A program made the position numbers and the translations under genes. From contig NZ_JABVZR010000002.1 of NCBI RefSeq assembly GCF_017163935.1, positions 682,001 to 746,000 of the forward strand: 64,000 nt of DNA, written 5' to 3'. The notes beneath the pieces are model-generated. The model ran no database searches. It saw only the letters and a program-made list of their open reading frames with translations, and was not told where the DNA came from. Shown here one piece after another: positions 31,158 through 41,536 of this stretch (within the stretch, counting starts at the first letter, position 1; each line of letters starts with the position of its first letter). This DNA comes from Novosphingobium terrae (GTDB lineage Bacteria; Pseudomonadota; Alphaproteobacteria; Sphingomonadales; Sphingomonadaceae).

Positions 31158-33914
31158 ATGAAGTCACGATATTTGGGCGGCGCCATGCTGCCGCTCACGG
31201 CGCTGGTCTGCGCGCTGGCGACGCCCGCTTTCGCCACCACCGCACCAGCGGCCACCGAACCTGCCCCGGCGGCTGATGCCGACGCCGGGGACGGCCAGAT
31301 CGTTGTCACCGGCGATCATCTGGCCAATCCGGTGAAGCTGAAGAAGGACGCGCTCGCCACGGTGGAGGTCATGTCCGCCGATGAGATCGCCAAACAGCCG
31401 GGCGGCAACATCGTCGACATCATCTCGCATCTGCCGGGCCTGACGGGCTACAGCGACATGGGCCTGGGCCAGGCCGCAACGGGCGAGAAGGAATTCGTCA
31501 CCATCCGCGGCATCGATGCCAGCTACAACAGCTACACAATGAACGGCATCGAGGTGCCGACCGCCGATTTCTCGACCCGCGCGCTCTCGCTCAAGATGAT
31601 TGCGCCCTATGGCATTTCAAACGTGACGGTCACCAAGACCCCCACCGCCGACATGCCCGGCGATGCCATCGGCGGCGTGATCGATATCGCCACCCCCTCC
31701 GCCTTCGATTTCGCCAAGGGGCGGCTCAACAAGATCACGCTGGCCGGCACGCTGTCTGGCAAGGCGGTGGATATGGGCTTCCCGGCGGCAGGCGGCACGG
31801 CTCAGGCGGAATTTGCCCGCACCTTCGGGGCGGAAAAGCAGTTCGGCATCTATGTCACGGCCTATTACGACAACCGCAGTTCGGTGGGCACCACGCTTCA
31901 GGCCTATGGCTATACGCCCACGCTGGAAAGCGAGGCCAATGTCAGCGACTGGCGCAATCTGAAGGGCGGCGTGTCGCTGCAGGGTCTGCAATCCGATTTC
32001 TATCGCAACCATATCCAGCGCTATGGCGGCAACATCGCGCTCGATTACCATGGCGACCGGCAGACGCTCTATCTGCGCGGCACCTATGGGCGCTACACCG
32101 ACAGCGCCACCGACAGCCAGCACGGGCTGTTCTCGATCGCCACCGGCTATGACGGCAATGGCAGCTATGCCCCGGTGGGCCTGCTCTCCAGCGGCTATTT
32201 CCAGCTGCGCGACCAGACCACCGCCCTGGCCTCGGTTCAGGCAGGCGGTTCGACCCAATTCAGCGACCGCCTGACGCTGACCTATGACCTCTCGGTGGGG
32301 CGCAGCACATGGGCGCGGCCCAATTATGTGGAAGGCTCGCTCTACGGCCAGTATATCACCGATGGTTCGGCCAATTTCGATGCGGGCAACCCTGCCGCGC
32401 CCACGGTCGCCTACACCAATGCCGCCGCGCAGGCCTATGCCAGCAATGCGAACAACACCTCGGTCTGGAAGTTTCAGGGGTCGGACAGCGGCGCCTCGAA
32501 CATGCTCTATGCGGGCAAGATCGGCGCGGAGTACAAGGTCGGCAACGGCTGGCTGGACAGTGTGAAGGCCGGCGCGCGCATCGCCATCTCCAAGCGCTAT
32601 GAATATCAGCACCAGTTCATGGGCAACAATGGCGATAATTTCGTCATCAAGGATGCCGCCGGAAATGTGGTGCCCTTCACCGATCCTCAGGGCCCCACGG
32701 TGAACCAGCTGGCAGGCACGGCGATCACCGATGCCTATGGTCTGGCGTGGAAGAGCTTCGACCGCTCCTATTTCGTCAACAGCATCGTGCCTTACAAATA
32801 CACCAGCCAGTATGGGCTCGATCCCGATACGGGGCAGGTCACCGGCAATCCGGGCGCCTATACGGTGAACGATTATCTGCGCAACACGGTCTATGGCACC
32901 GAAAGCACCTATGCCGCCTATGTGCAGGCCAATCTGCATCTGGGCCCGGTGCAGGCGGTGGCGGGGCTGCGCTATGAATACACCGATTTCAAGGCGCCCC
33001 AGTGGCAGGTGCTGACCACCGACACCGGCGCCTGGGCCAAAAGCGGCAATGCCTATGGCGAGCTGCTGCCCAGCCTCAATCTGGTGTGGCGGCCTGACAA
33101 GCAGCTGGTGGTGCGCGCCTCGGCGCATCGCGGCTTTTCGCGCCCGGCATTCGGGCTGATCGCCGGGCCGGAAACGATCACCATCGACGATGTGTCAGGT
33201 ACGCAATACATCTCGCGCTCGAACCCCGATCTGAAGGCCACCACCTCGAACAATTTCGATCTGGGTGTGGAATGGTACGGGCATGACGGCTCGTTCCTGA
33301 CGGTGGCCAGCTATTACAAGGCCTTGCAGAACTACATCTTCACCGCCAGCGCCACCGGCAGCCTGCCCAACAGCGCCAGCGGCACCATCGGCGATGTGAC
33401 CATGCCGGAAAACGGCACCTCGGCCCATCTCTATGGCATCGAACTGAGCGCCAACCACAAGCTGAAGGAGCTGCCCGGCCTGCTTTCCGGCTTCGGCATC
33501 GGCGCCAATGCCACCTTCCAGCACAGCAGCGCCAATGCCGGGGCCGCCTATGACAACCGCAAGACCTGGCTGCCCCGCGCGCCCGAGCAGATGTACAATG
33601 TCAACGTCACCTATGAGCACGGCCCTTTCAACACCATGCTGACGTGGCAGCACACGGGCCTGCAACTCCTCAGCCTCACCAGCAACAATCTGGATGAATA
33701 TCTGCAGCCCTCCAGCACGCTGGACCTCAATGTCGGGCTCAATCTGGGCCATGTGACCTTCGGGCTGCAGGTGCAGAACCTGCTCGACAAGGCGCAGTTC
33801 TGGAAGACGATGGGCAAGGGCACGCAATATCTGGGCACGCAGGATGGCGGGGGCAATGGCTCCTATGTCCAGACCGGGCGCTTCTTCAAGCTGACGGCGT
33901 CGTATCAATGGTAA
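31158..33914 (+). CDS. TonB-dependent receptor (operon with phospholipase and PHP hydrolase)
   Basis: This 918-residue outer-membrane transporter has a signal peptide ending AFA. The TonB-box region GQIVVTGDHLANPVKLKKDALATVEV is followed by plug motifs EFVTIRGIDASYNSYTMNGIE and PTADMPGDAIGGVIDI, and by RASAHRGFSRPAFGLIAGPE in the barrel. The last residues are KLTASYQW, with a terminal Trp rather than Phe. The plug style belongs to the large receptors with the M-P-G-D-A-x-G-G motif that often take up glycans or phosphorylated compounds. It heads an operon with two putative phosphoesterases, which suggests uptake or capture of a phospho- or phosphono-diester. It is not a close paralogue of the receptor at 55593. 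Confidence 0.92.
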   Translation: MKSRYLGGAMLPLTALVCALATPAFATTAPAATEPAPAADADAGDGQIVVTGDHLANPVKLKKDALATVEVMSADEIAKQPGGNIVDIISHLPGLTGYSDMGLGQAATGEKEFVTIRGIDASYNSYTMNGIEVPTADFSTRALSLKMIAPYGISNVTVTKTPTADMPGDAIGGVIDIATPSAFDFAKGRLNKITLAGTLSGKAVDMGFPAAGGTAQAEFARTFGAEKQFGIYVTAYYDNRSSVGTTLQAYGYTPTLESEANVSDWRNLKGGVSLQGLQSDFYRNHIQRYGGNIALDYHGDRQTLYLRGTYGRYTDSATDSQHGLFSIATGYDGNGSYAPVGLLSSGYFQLRDQTTALASVQAGGSTQFSDRLTLTYDLSVGRSTWARPNYVEGSLYGQYITDGSANFDAGNPAAPTVAYTNAAAQAYASNANNTSVWKFQGSDSGASNMLYAGKIGAEYKVGNGWLDSVKAGARIAISKRYEYQHQFMGNNGDNFVIKDAAGNVVPFTDPQGPTVNQLAGTAITDAYGLAWKSFDRSYFVNSIVPYKYTSQYGLDPDTGQVTGNPGAYTVNDYLRNTVYGTESTYAAYVQANLHLGPVQAVAGLRYEYTDFKAPQWQVLTTDTGAWAKSGNAYGELLPSLNLVWRPDKQLVVRASAHRGFSRPAFGLIAGPETITIDDVSGTQYISRSNPDLKATTSNNFDLGVEWYGHDGSFLTVASYYKALQNYIFTASATGSLPNSASGTIGDVTMPENGTSAHLYGIELSANHKLKELPGLLSGFGIGANATFQHSSANAGAAYDNRKTWLPRAPEQMYNVNVTYEHGPFNTMLTWQHTGLQLLSLTSNNLDEYLQPSSTLDLNVGLNLGHVTFGLQVQNLLDKAQFWKTMGKGTQYLGTQDGGGNGSYVQTGRFFKLTASYQW

Positions 33915-33922
33915 GGTGGCCA

Positions 33923-35023
33923 ATGGTAAGGCGCTTTCTGGCGGCCGGGTTGATCCCGGCCGCCGCGCTGCTGCTGGCGGGCGCAGCCTTGGCCCAGCCG
34001 GTCGAGGGCATACCGGGCGATCTGCGGCTGGATCAGCTGCAGGAGCTGGGCTCTCACAACAGCTACAAGCGCTATCCTTCCGCGCAGGAGGATGCGCGCT
34101 TGCTGGCTTTGGCCCCGCAGTACCGCGATGAGCTGAGCTACGGCCATCCGCCGCTTGAAGCGCAACTGGCGCTCGGCATCCGCCAGATCGAGATCGATGT
34201 CGCGCCCGATCCTGAAGGCGGGCTCTATGCCGCGCCCTATCAGATGGCGGCGCCTGCGGTGCGCGAGGCCATGATGGCGCCGGGCGCCAAGGTGCTGCAC
34301 TTTCCGCAGATCGACACCGAAAGCCATTGCCTCACCTTCCGCGACTGCATCTCCATCCTGCGCCGCTGGTCCGACACGCATCCCGACCATCTGCCGCTGA
34401 CAGTGCTGGTCAACGCCTCTGACTTTCCCCCGATCAAGGGCTTCTGGCTGCATGATGCGGCTTTCGATGCCGCTTCGCTGGCGGCGCTGGATGCCGATCT
34501 TCTCGCGGTGATCGGGCGGGAGCGGCTGATCACCCCTGACGATGTGCGGGGCACCCGCCCCACACTGGCGCAAGCCTCGCACGATCACGCATGGCCCACG
34601 CTCAAGCAGGCCAAGGGCCGCTTCCTCTTCGTGCTGGACGGTAACGACCATCATGAAGACCTCTACCGCACCGGCCATCCCTCGCTGAAGGGCCGCGCCA
34701 TGTTCGGCTATTATCCCGAGGATGCCCCCGAAGCCGCCATCTTCAACATTCAGGACCCGCGCGGAAACGAGGCCCGGATCACCCGCCTTCTGCAGGCAGG
34801 CTATCTGGTCCGCACCCGCGCCGATGCGGATACGAAAGAAGCCCGCGCCAACGATCCCACGCGCCTGAACGCCGCCGTCGCCTCAGGCGCGCAATTCGTC
34901 AGCACCGACTATTACGACGGCGTGCCCAATCCGCAGGGGCTGGCCTATCGCGCCAGCCTGCCGGGGGAACGCAAACTGCGCTGCAATCCCGTCACCGCCC
35001 GCTGCCCCGCCCGTAAACCGTAA
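33923..35023 (+). CDS. Calcium-dependent PI-PLC-like phospholipase, exported
   Basis: This 366-residue protein has a signal peptide ending ALAQ and a phosphatidylinositol-PLC-like TIM barrel of the bacterial PI-PLC-C1 type. The first catalytic His is in ELGSHNSYKRYP and acidic metal ligands are in IRQIEIDVAPDPEGG. The second conserved His is in DTESHCLTFRDCISIL, and further segments are FLFVLDGNDHHED and QFVSTDYYDGVPNPQG. The ATG at 33923 has AAGG six bases upstream; an in-frame ATG at 33908 lies inside the receptor gene. It probably cleaves a glycerophospho- or inositol-phospho-diester in the periplasm before the PHP enzyme acts. The head-group specificity is unknown. Confidence 0.86.
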   Translation: MVRRFLAAGLIPAAALLLAGAALAQPVEGIPGDLRLDQLQELGSHNSYKRYPSAQEDARLLALAPQYRDELSYGHPPLEAQLALGIRQIEIDVAPDPEGGLYAAPYQMAAPAVREAMMAPGAKVLHFPQIDTESHCLTFRDCISILRRWSDTHPDHLPLTVLVNASDFPPIKGFWLHDAAFDAASLAALDADLLAVIGRERLITPDDVRGTRPTLAQASHDHAWPTLKQAKGRFLFVLDGNDHHEDLYRTGHPSLKGRAMFGYYPEDAPEAAIFNIQDPRGNEARITRLLQAGYLVRTRADADTKEARANDPTRLNAAVASGAQFVSTDYYDGVPNPQGLAYRASLPGERKLRCNPVTARCPARKP

Positions 35024-35034
35024 GGACGCCCCCG

Positions 35035-36570
35035 ATGCTTCGCACTCTGCTGCTCGCCCCGGCCATGCTGGCCATGGTGCAACCCGCAATGGCCGCCCCC
35101 CTGCCGGATGTGATCCTCACCGGCACGCTGCATGACGCCGACCGCGCCACCTACCGCGAACTGCTTTTCGACGTACCCGCCGGGGTCACCAAGCTGACCA
35201 TCGATGTCGATGGCGCCGATCCCTCAAAGGGCACCTATCTGGTGCTGGGCGTCTATGACCCGCAGCGCGAGCGCGGCTGGGGCGGCGCCATCAAGCCGCA
35301 TATCACGCTGGGCGAAACCTTCGCTTCCACCTCATACCTGCCCGGCCCTCTGCCCGCCGGGCGCTGGAAACTGAGCGTGGCGGTGGCCTTCATCAAGCCG
35401 GGCAATGTCACGCCCTATAAGGTCACGGTGCATTTCGATCAGGGCCCTGCCGCGCAGGTGCTCGATCCCGGCGTGAAGAAGGCTGGCCCGGGCTGGTATC
35501 GCGGCGATTTCCATGTCCACACCGGCCAGAGCGACGCCCAGTGCCGCTCCGTCCCCGGCGGCAAGCCGGTGCCTTGCCCGGTCTGGCATTCGCTGAAAGC
35601 GGCCTATGACCACGGGCTGGATTTCGTGTCCGTGTCGGACCACAATGTCGCTTCGCAGGATGCGGAACTGGCCAATGACGCACCCCTTTTCGACAGCATG
35701 CTGGTGATCCCGGGCCGGGAAATGACCACGCAATACGGCCATTTCAACCTCACGGGCCTGACGGATTTCATCGATTTCCGCGTCGGCACGCCGGGCTATC
35801 CATCGGTCAACAACATCTTCGACGCCGCCAAACCAACCGGCGCGCTGATCTCGCTCAACCATCCCGAAATCCCCACGGGCGAAAACTGCCTCGGCTGCGG
35901 CTGGTCGGCGCCTGATACCGATCTCAACCGCGTCGATGCCATCGAGGTCGCCAATGGCGGGATCGCCGCCGATGCGGGCGGACATTTCGACGATGGCGCG
36001 GGATCGGGCACCGCATGGTGGGAAGCCCGGCTCAACAAGGGCCATCACCTCACCGGCATCGGCGGCAGCGACAATCACGATCCCATCGATGGCCATGCGG
36101 GAACCTCACCCGTCGGCGGACAATCGCCGGTGGGGATGCCTGCCACGGTGGTCTTTGCCCGGAATTTGTCGCAGCCGGAGATTCTTGCCGGGGTGCGCTC
36201 GGGCCGGGTGTTTATCGATCTGACAGGGGCCAATCCCGCCCATCTGCTCGATATGTCAGCCGGTGTCGCCGGGGGAGCCATGGTGCCGATGGGCGCGACC
36301 TTGACCCGTACCGCCTGTTCAGCCGTGAAGGGCCAGCTGCATGTGCGCGGCGAAAAAGGCGCGCATATCGATCTGATCGTGGACGGCCAGCACCAGCCGC
36401 TGAACGCGGGCGGGCTGATCGCTTCGGACGATGCTTCGGTCGAATTCACGCTTCCCGCCCTGAAGCAGGTCCGCTGGTTCCGCGCCGATGTGCGTGACGT
36501 CAGCGGCAAGCGCCTGCTGATCGGCAATCCGATCTATGTCGAAACGCCAAAGGCCTGCCCGACATCCTGA
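35035..36570 (+). CDS. CehA/McbA-family PHP metallohydrolase, exported (paralogue of the one at 58065)
   Basis: This 511-residue periplasmic enzyme has a signal peptide ending AMAA and an N-terminal beta domain of about 140 residues. The PHP domain shows GWYRGDFHVHTGQSD (metal HxH), DFVSVSDHNVASQD, PGREMTTQYGHFNLTG, ISLNHPEIPTGENCLGCGW and GIGGSDNHDP. A C-terminal beta domain ends LIGNPIYVE. Family members hydrolyse carbamates or phosphodiesters. The full-length architecture is shared with the protein at 58065 (GWYRGD, CLGCGW/CMGCGW, RSGRVFID, LLxGNPIY), so they are paralogues. Twelve bases separate it from the phospholipase gene. A phosphodiesterase role in phosphorus scavenging is inferred. 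Confidence 0.88.
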   Translation: MLRTLLLAPAMLAMVQPAMAAPLPDVILTGTLHDADRATYRELLFDVPAGVTKLTIDVDGADPSKGTYLVLGVYDPQRERGWGGAIKPHITLGETFASTSYLPGPLPAGRWKLSVAVAFIKPGNVTPYKVTVHFDQGPAAQVLDPGVKKAGPGWYRGDFHVHTGQSDAQCRSVPGGKPVPCPVWHSLKAAYDHGLDFVSVSDHNVASQDAELANDAPLFDSMLVIPGREMTTQYGHFNLTGLTDFIDFRVGTPGYPSVNNIFDAAKPTGALISLNHPEIPTGENCLGCGWSAPDTDLNRVDAIEVANGGIAADAGGHFDDGAGSGTAWWEARLNKGHHLTGIGGSDNHDPIDGHAGTSPVGGQSPVGMPATVVFARNLSQPEILAGVRSGRVFIDLTGANPAHLLDMSAGVAGGAMVPMGATLTRTACSAVKGQLHVRGEKGAHIDLIVDGQHQPLNAGGLIASDDASVEFTLPALKQVRWFRADVRDVSGKRLLIGNPIYVETPKACPTS

Positions 36571-36581
36571 CCGCAGACAGG

Positions 36582-36621
36582 CCATGCTCCTCCTGCCCTG
36601 CCGGGTGCCGGGGGAGCATGG
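36582..36621. terminator. Hairpin between convergent PHP and esterase genes
   Basis: CCATGCTCC at 36582-36590 pairs with GGAGCATGG at 36613-36621 around a GC-rich 22-base loop. There is no U tract, so its strength is doubtful. Confidence 0.4.
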
Positions 36622-36637
36622 TGAAGGCTCTGGATCT

Positions 36638-37579
36638 TCAGCGCCGGGTCAACATCCCCTGCATCGCCATCCAGGCGACGAATTCGTCCATCACCAGCGT
36701 GGTGGTGGTGCCGGGCACACCCAGCCCGAAGCCATGGCTCCCCTGCTGATAGCCGTGGATCTCAACCGGTCGCCTGGCCGCCAGCCAGCCCTGCGCGATG
36801 GGGAAGCCCTGCGAGGGAAACAGCGGATCATCCAGCGCCAGCGCATCGAACATCGGAGGCGCATCCGCAGGCACATCGACCCTTGGCTGCGGCCCGTAAA
36901 TATAGCCGAAGAAGGCGGGTTTCTCACCGGGCCTGGCCGTCAGGACGGTCTGCAAGGCGGTCATCGCTCCGGCGGAAAATCCGATCATCCCCACCCGCGC
37001 CGGATCGACACCCCAGCGCGCGGCATTGGCCCGCACCAGCTTGATCGCCTCACGCCCATCGGCGGCGGCCTCGGGATCGGTCAGCGTCGGTTGCCGTGTC
37101 GGATCGGGCAGACCGGCCATCATCTTGTGCATCATATAGGCCCCGGCCTCGCCCTCATCACCCGGCGTCGGCAACAGGCGGTATTTCAGCACGAAGGCGG
37201 CGATCCCCTTCGCGGCCAGAGCATGCGCCACGCCCCAACCTTCATGATCCATCGCGAGCAGCATAAATGCCCCGCCGGGCGCCACCACCACCGCCGCGCC
37301 GGTGGCCTTGGCCGGATCAGGCAGCACCGGCGTCAGCGTGGGCCGCGTAACGTTGCGCACCGTATAATCGACCCCGCCAGCCTTCGACCAGACCTCGCTG
37401 GCGGCGCTGCCCGGAGTCGCCTGACCATAGAGCGGGATCGCATCGGGCTCTGCTGGCGCGGCGGCGGGCTCCATTTTGGGCATGCCCTGCTGCGCCTCGC
37501 GCTGGGCCTGCGCGGGGGAGGCCCCCACCAGCATCAAGGCCAGCGCACAGGCTGCGCGGCGGAACGGGGCTTTCGGCAT
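36638..37579 (-). CDS. Exported alpha/beta-hydrolase, esterase type
   Basis: This 313-residue protein has a signal peptide ending PAQA. Its alpha/beta-hydrolase fold shows the oxyanion region VVVAPGGAFMLLAMDHEGWG, the nucleophile elbow GMIGFSAGAMTAL, and a late catalytic His in GSHGFGLGV. This form resembles acetyl-xylan and other carbohydrate esterases. AGGGAGAG precedes ATG 37579. It opposes the phosphoesterase operon and is divergent from the aldo-keto reductase. No pathway link is evident. Confidence 0.86.
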   Translation of the reverse strand: MPKAPFRRAACALALMLVGASPAQAQREAQQGMPKMEPAAAPAEPDAIPLYGQATPGSAASEVWSKAGGVDYTVRNVTRPTLTPVLPDPAKATGAAVVVAPGGAFMLLAMDHEGWGVAHALAAKGIAAFVLKYRLLPTPGDEGEAGAYMMHKMMAGLPDPTRQPTLTDPEAAADGREAIKLVRANAARWGVDPARVGMIGFSAGAMTALQTVLTARPGEKPAFFGYIYGPQPRVDVPADAPPMFDALALDDPLFPSQGFPIAQGWLAARRPVEIHGYQQGSHGFGLGVPGTTTTLVMDEFVAWMAMQGMLTRR

Positions 37580-38895
<1,316 letters not shown>

Positions 38896-38899
38896 CCCC

Positions 38900-39943
38900 A
38901 TGCGCGCCACCGTCATGCACCAGGCCGGAGACGTGCGCGTCGAGACCATTCCCGACGCCACGATCCAGCAGCCGACCGACGCCATCATCCGCATCACCCG
39001 CGCCTGCATCTGCGGCAGCGACCTGTGGCCCTATCACGATCTGCAGCCCGATGCCGTTCCCGGCGGGCGGCGCATGGGCCATGAAGCCATCGGCATTGTC
39101 GAAGAGATCGGCAGCGATGTGCGGCGGATCAGGCGCGGTCAGCTGGTGATCATGCCCTTCGCCTTCTCGGACGGCGGTTGCCTGTTCTGCGACGAGGGGC
39201 TGCACACCTCCTGCCTGCATGGCGGCTTCTTCGGTGTCGGCGGCGAGGCCGGCGGCGCTCAGGCCGAGGCGCTGCGTGTGCCGCTGGCCGATGGCACGCT
39301 CTATCCGCTCGATGTGGGCGCGGAGGATGCGCTGATGCCCTCGCTGCTCACGCTCTCGGATGTGATGGGCACAGGGCATCATGCTGCCATCACCGCGCGG
39401 GTGGCGCCGGGCAAGCCGGTGGCGGTGATCGGTGACGGCGCGGTCGGCCTGTGCGGTGTGATCGCCGCGAAACGGCTGGGCGCCGAGCAGATCATCATGC
39501 TGGGCCGCCATAAGGCACGCACCGATCTGGCCAGAGCCTTTGGCGCCACCGATATCGTCAGCGCGCGGGGCGAGGAAGCCATCGCGCAGGTCCGCGCCTT
39601 GACGGGCGGCCATGGCGTGCATTCGGTTCTGGAATGCGTGGGTGCCGAGGCAGCCATCACCACCAGCCTTGGTATCGTGCGCCCGGGCGGGACGATCGGC
39701 CGGGTGGGCGTGCCGCATTACGGCCCTCAGGAGGTGGGCGGGCCGTTCTTCTACCGCAACATCGCCATCGCGGGCGGTCCTGCCCCGGTGCGGGCCTATA
39801 TCGCAGACCTCCTGCCCGACATTATGGAAGGCCGCATCGAACCGGGCCGCGTCTTCGACCGGACCATCGCTCTGGAGGAGGTGCCCGCAGGCTATCGCGC
39901 GATGGACAATCGTGAGGCGCTCAAGGTCATGATCCGGCCATAG
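38900..39943 (+). CDS. Zinc-type medium-chain alcohol dehydrogenase
   Basis: This 347-residue MDR enzyme shows the catalytic zinc ligands Cys in RACICGSDLW and His-Glu in RMGHEAIGIVEE. The cofactor motif is PVAVIGDGAVGLCGVIAAKRLGA. The structural-zinc lobe reads SDGGCLFCDEGLHTSC, so the first of the usual four cysteines is Ser. This is common in this subgroup but may weaken that zinc site. It is paired with the aldo-keto reductase. A broad alcohol or aldehyde substrate is likely. Confidence 0.92.
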   Translation: MRATVMHQAGDVRVETIPDATIQQPTDAIIRITRACICGSDLWPYHDLQPDAVPGGRRMGHEAIGIVEEIGSDVRRIRRGQLVIMPFAFSDGGCLFCDEGLHTSCLHGGFFGVGGEAGGAQAEALRVPLADGTLYPLDVGAEDALMPSLLTLSDVMGTGHHAAITARVAPGKPVAVIGDGAVGLCGVIAAKRLGAEQIIMLGRHKARTDLARAFGATDIVSARGEEAIAQVRALTGGHGVHSVLECVGAEAAITTSLGIVRPGGTIGRVGVPHYGPQEVGGPFFYRNIAIAGGPAPVRAYIADLLPDIMEGRIEPGRVFDRTIALEEVPAGYRAMDNREALKVMIRP

Positions 39944-39946
39944 AAC

Positions 39947-40096
39947 CTAGGCGGCGAGGCTGGCGATAAAGTCGTAGATCGCCAGCACCGCCAGCAGGCC
40001 CAGAAAAACGCGCATCCCGATCAGCAACCGCCGCTGGGGCCGCGTCAGCGGCATCAGGGGCAGGCTTGGCACCAGGGTTTGCGATGAGGTGTTCAT
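39947..40096 (-). CDS. 49-residue single-span membrane protein downstream of the Nramp-like gene
   Basis: This short gene starts at ATG 40096 with AGGAG seven bases upstream and ends in TAG at 39947. The product begins MNTSSQTLVPSLPLMPL, has the basic segment RPQRRLLIGMR, and then one hydrophobic helix VFLGLLAVLAIYDFIASL. The positive-inside rule places the N terminus in the cytoplasm. It follows the transporter gene by 26 bases on the same strand, so it may be a small accessory subunit of that transporter. No homologue is recalled, and the function is unknown. Confidence 0.7.
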   Translation of the reverse strand: MNTSSQTLVPSLPLMPLTRPQRRLLIGMRVFLGLLAVLAIYDFIASLAA

Positions 40097-40122
40097 AGGT
40101 GTTCTCCTGAAGGACGGTGTGA

Positions 40123-41451
40123 TCAGGCCAGCCAGTGGCTGGCCGACTGCCAGCTTGAGGCCAGCACGCAGGCGGTGGCCGCGACAGTGACGCCAATGGT
40201 GATCCCCATGCCGAGGATGTTGGCCATTCTGCCGTTGACCTGATCGCCCATCAGCTCGCGGTCATTGGCCATCAGCAGCAGGAAGACCAGCGCGGCGGGC
40301 ATCAGAATGGTCGCCAGCAGATTGGCGTTGAGCACGATGGCCATCAGCGGCACGCCGGGGATCAACACGATGCCCCCCGCAATCACCACCATGCCGATGT
40401 TGATGCCGTGAAACAGCGGCGCGCTGGCGGGACCGGCATCGAAGCTGGCGACGCAGCCCCTGATCGATTCCCCGGCGGCATAGGCACTGCTGGCCGAAAT
40501 GGTGAGCATCGCCACGGCCCCGGCCTCGATCAGGCCCAGTGCGAACAGCGTTCCGGCAGGTCGACCCAGCAGCATTGACAGGGCCTGCGCAAATCCGGCG
40601 CCATTCTGGAAGGCGGCCATATCGATATGGTGGATGAAAAGCGGGCTCGCCGCGACCAGCGCGCCGCATCCCGCCACTGCCGCCACAATGGCGCCCAGCA
40701 TGGTGTTGATCCGGCTCTGGCGCAGGGCTTGCGCACCGGAGAGTTGCTTGTCGACCGAGGCGCTCTGCTGGAAGAACAGCATCCACGGCGTGACAGTGGC
40801 CCCGACGTTGGAGGCGATCACCAGCAACAGCTGCGCCACACCCGATTGCGGCAAGGGTGACCACGTCGCCGTCGCCAGAGCGATCTCCCGCATGGATGGA
40901 TGCGCCAGCACCGCCACCACGATAAACAGCAGGTTGAAGATGGCGAGCCCGGCACACACCGCCTCCCAGCGTGCATAGCGCCCGGTCAGCGAACTGCAGA
41001 CGATCAGCGCCACCGCGCATAACACTGCGCCCCAGGCGGGGATGCCGAAAAAGCCCATGCCGATGCGGATGGCGATCACCTCGGCCAGAATGGTGACAAG
41101 ATTGGTGCCCAGCAGATCGATGGCGGAAATCCAGCCCCAGCCCTGCCCGAAGCGCTGGAACATCAGCGCGCCATAGCCGCGCCCGGTGACCAGCGCGATC
41201 CGCATCGCCATCTCCTGAATGACATAGGCGGCGGCAAAGGTGACCAGAATGAAGGGCAGGAAAAAACCGATGCCATAGCTGGCGCCGGTGGCGGCATAGG
41301 AGAGCATGCTGGGCCCGTCATTCTCGCCCAGCATGGCCAGCATGCCCGGGCCGATCAGCAGCTTGGCCCAATTGGCCGCCCGGCTGCGGGATGGTGCGGC
41401 AGGGGTATAAGGCAAAGATGGCGCATAGGGCATCGAGGACGTCTGCGACAT
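40123..41451 (-). CDS. Nramp-family divalent metal transporter with non-canonical metal site
   Basis: This 442-residue inner-membrane protein has eleven or so helices of the Nramp/SLC11 fold. In helix 1 the canonical Asp-Pro-Gly-Asn is replaced by Asp45-Gly-Pro-Ser48 (LGENDGPSM). In helix 6 the canonical Met-Pro-His-Asn is Thr221-Pro-Trp-Met (GATVTPWMLFFQQS). Loss of the helix 6 Met, which selects transition metals, is known from Nramp-related magnesium transporters. Selectivity here is therefore open. It lies 85 bases downstream of the exported oxalate decarboxylase, a manganese enzyme family, on the same strand. A role in supplying or handling its metal, or in moving another ion, is inferred. 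Confidence 0.85.
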   Translation of the reverse strand: MSQTSSMPYAPSLPYTPAAPSRSRAANWAKLLIGPGMLAMLGENDGPSMLSYAATGASYGIGFFLPFILVTFAAAYVIQEMAMRIALVTGRGYGALMFQRFGQGWGWISAIDLLGTNLVTILAEVIAIRIGMGFFGIPAWGAVLCAVALIVCSSLTGRYARWEAVCAGLAIFNLLFIVVAVLAHPSMREIALATATWSPLPQSGVAQLLLVIASNVGATVTPWMLFFQQSASVDKQLSGAQALRQSRINTMLGAIVAAVAGCGALVAASPLFIHHIDMAAFQNGAGFAQALSMLLGRPAGTLFALGLIEAGAVAMLTISASSAYAAGESIRGCVASFDAGPASAPLFHGINIGMVVIAGGIVLIPGVPLMAIVLNANLLATILMPAALVFLLLMANDRELMGDQVNGRMANILGMGITIGVTVAATACVLASSWQSASHWLA

Positions 41452-41483
41452 GGTCGGTGCGCTCCATCGGAAGGAAGGTCAAT

Positions 41484-41527
41484 GAGCCCGGCAGCCCTCG
41501 GTTAGGGGACAGGTGACTGCCGGGCTC
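41484..41527. terminator. 11-bp hairpin between bicupin and Nramp-like genes
   Basis: GAGCCCGGCAG (41484-41494) pairs perfectly with 41517-41527 around a 22-base loop, in the short gap between two co-directional genes. Without a U tract it may set differential expression by processing rather than full termination. Confidence 0.45.
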
Positions 41528-41536
41528 GCCGGGCGT

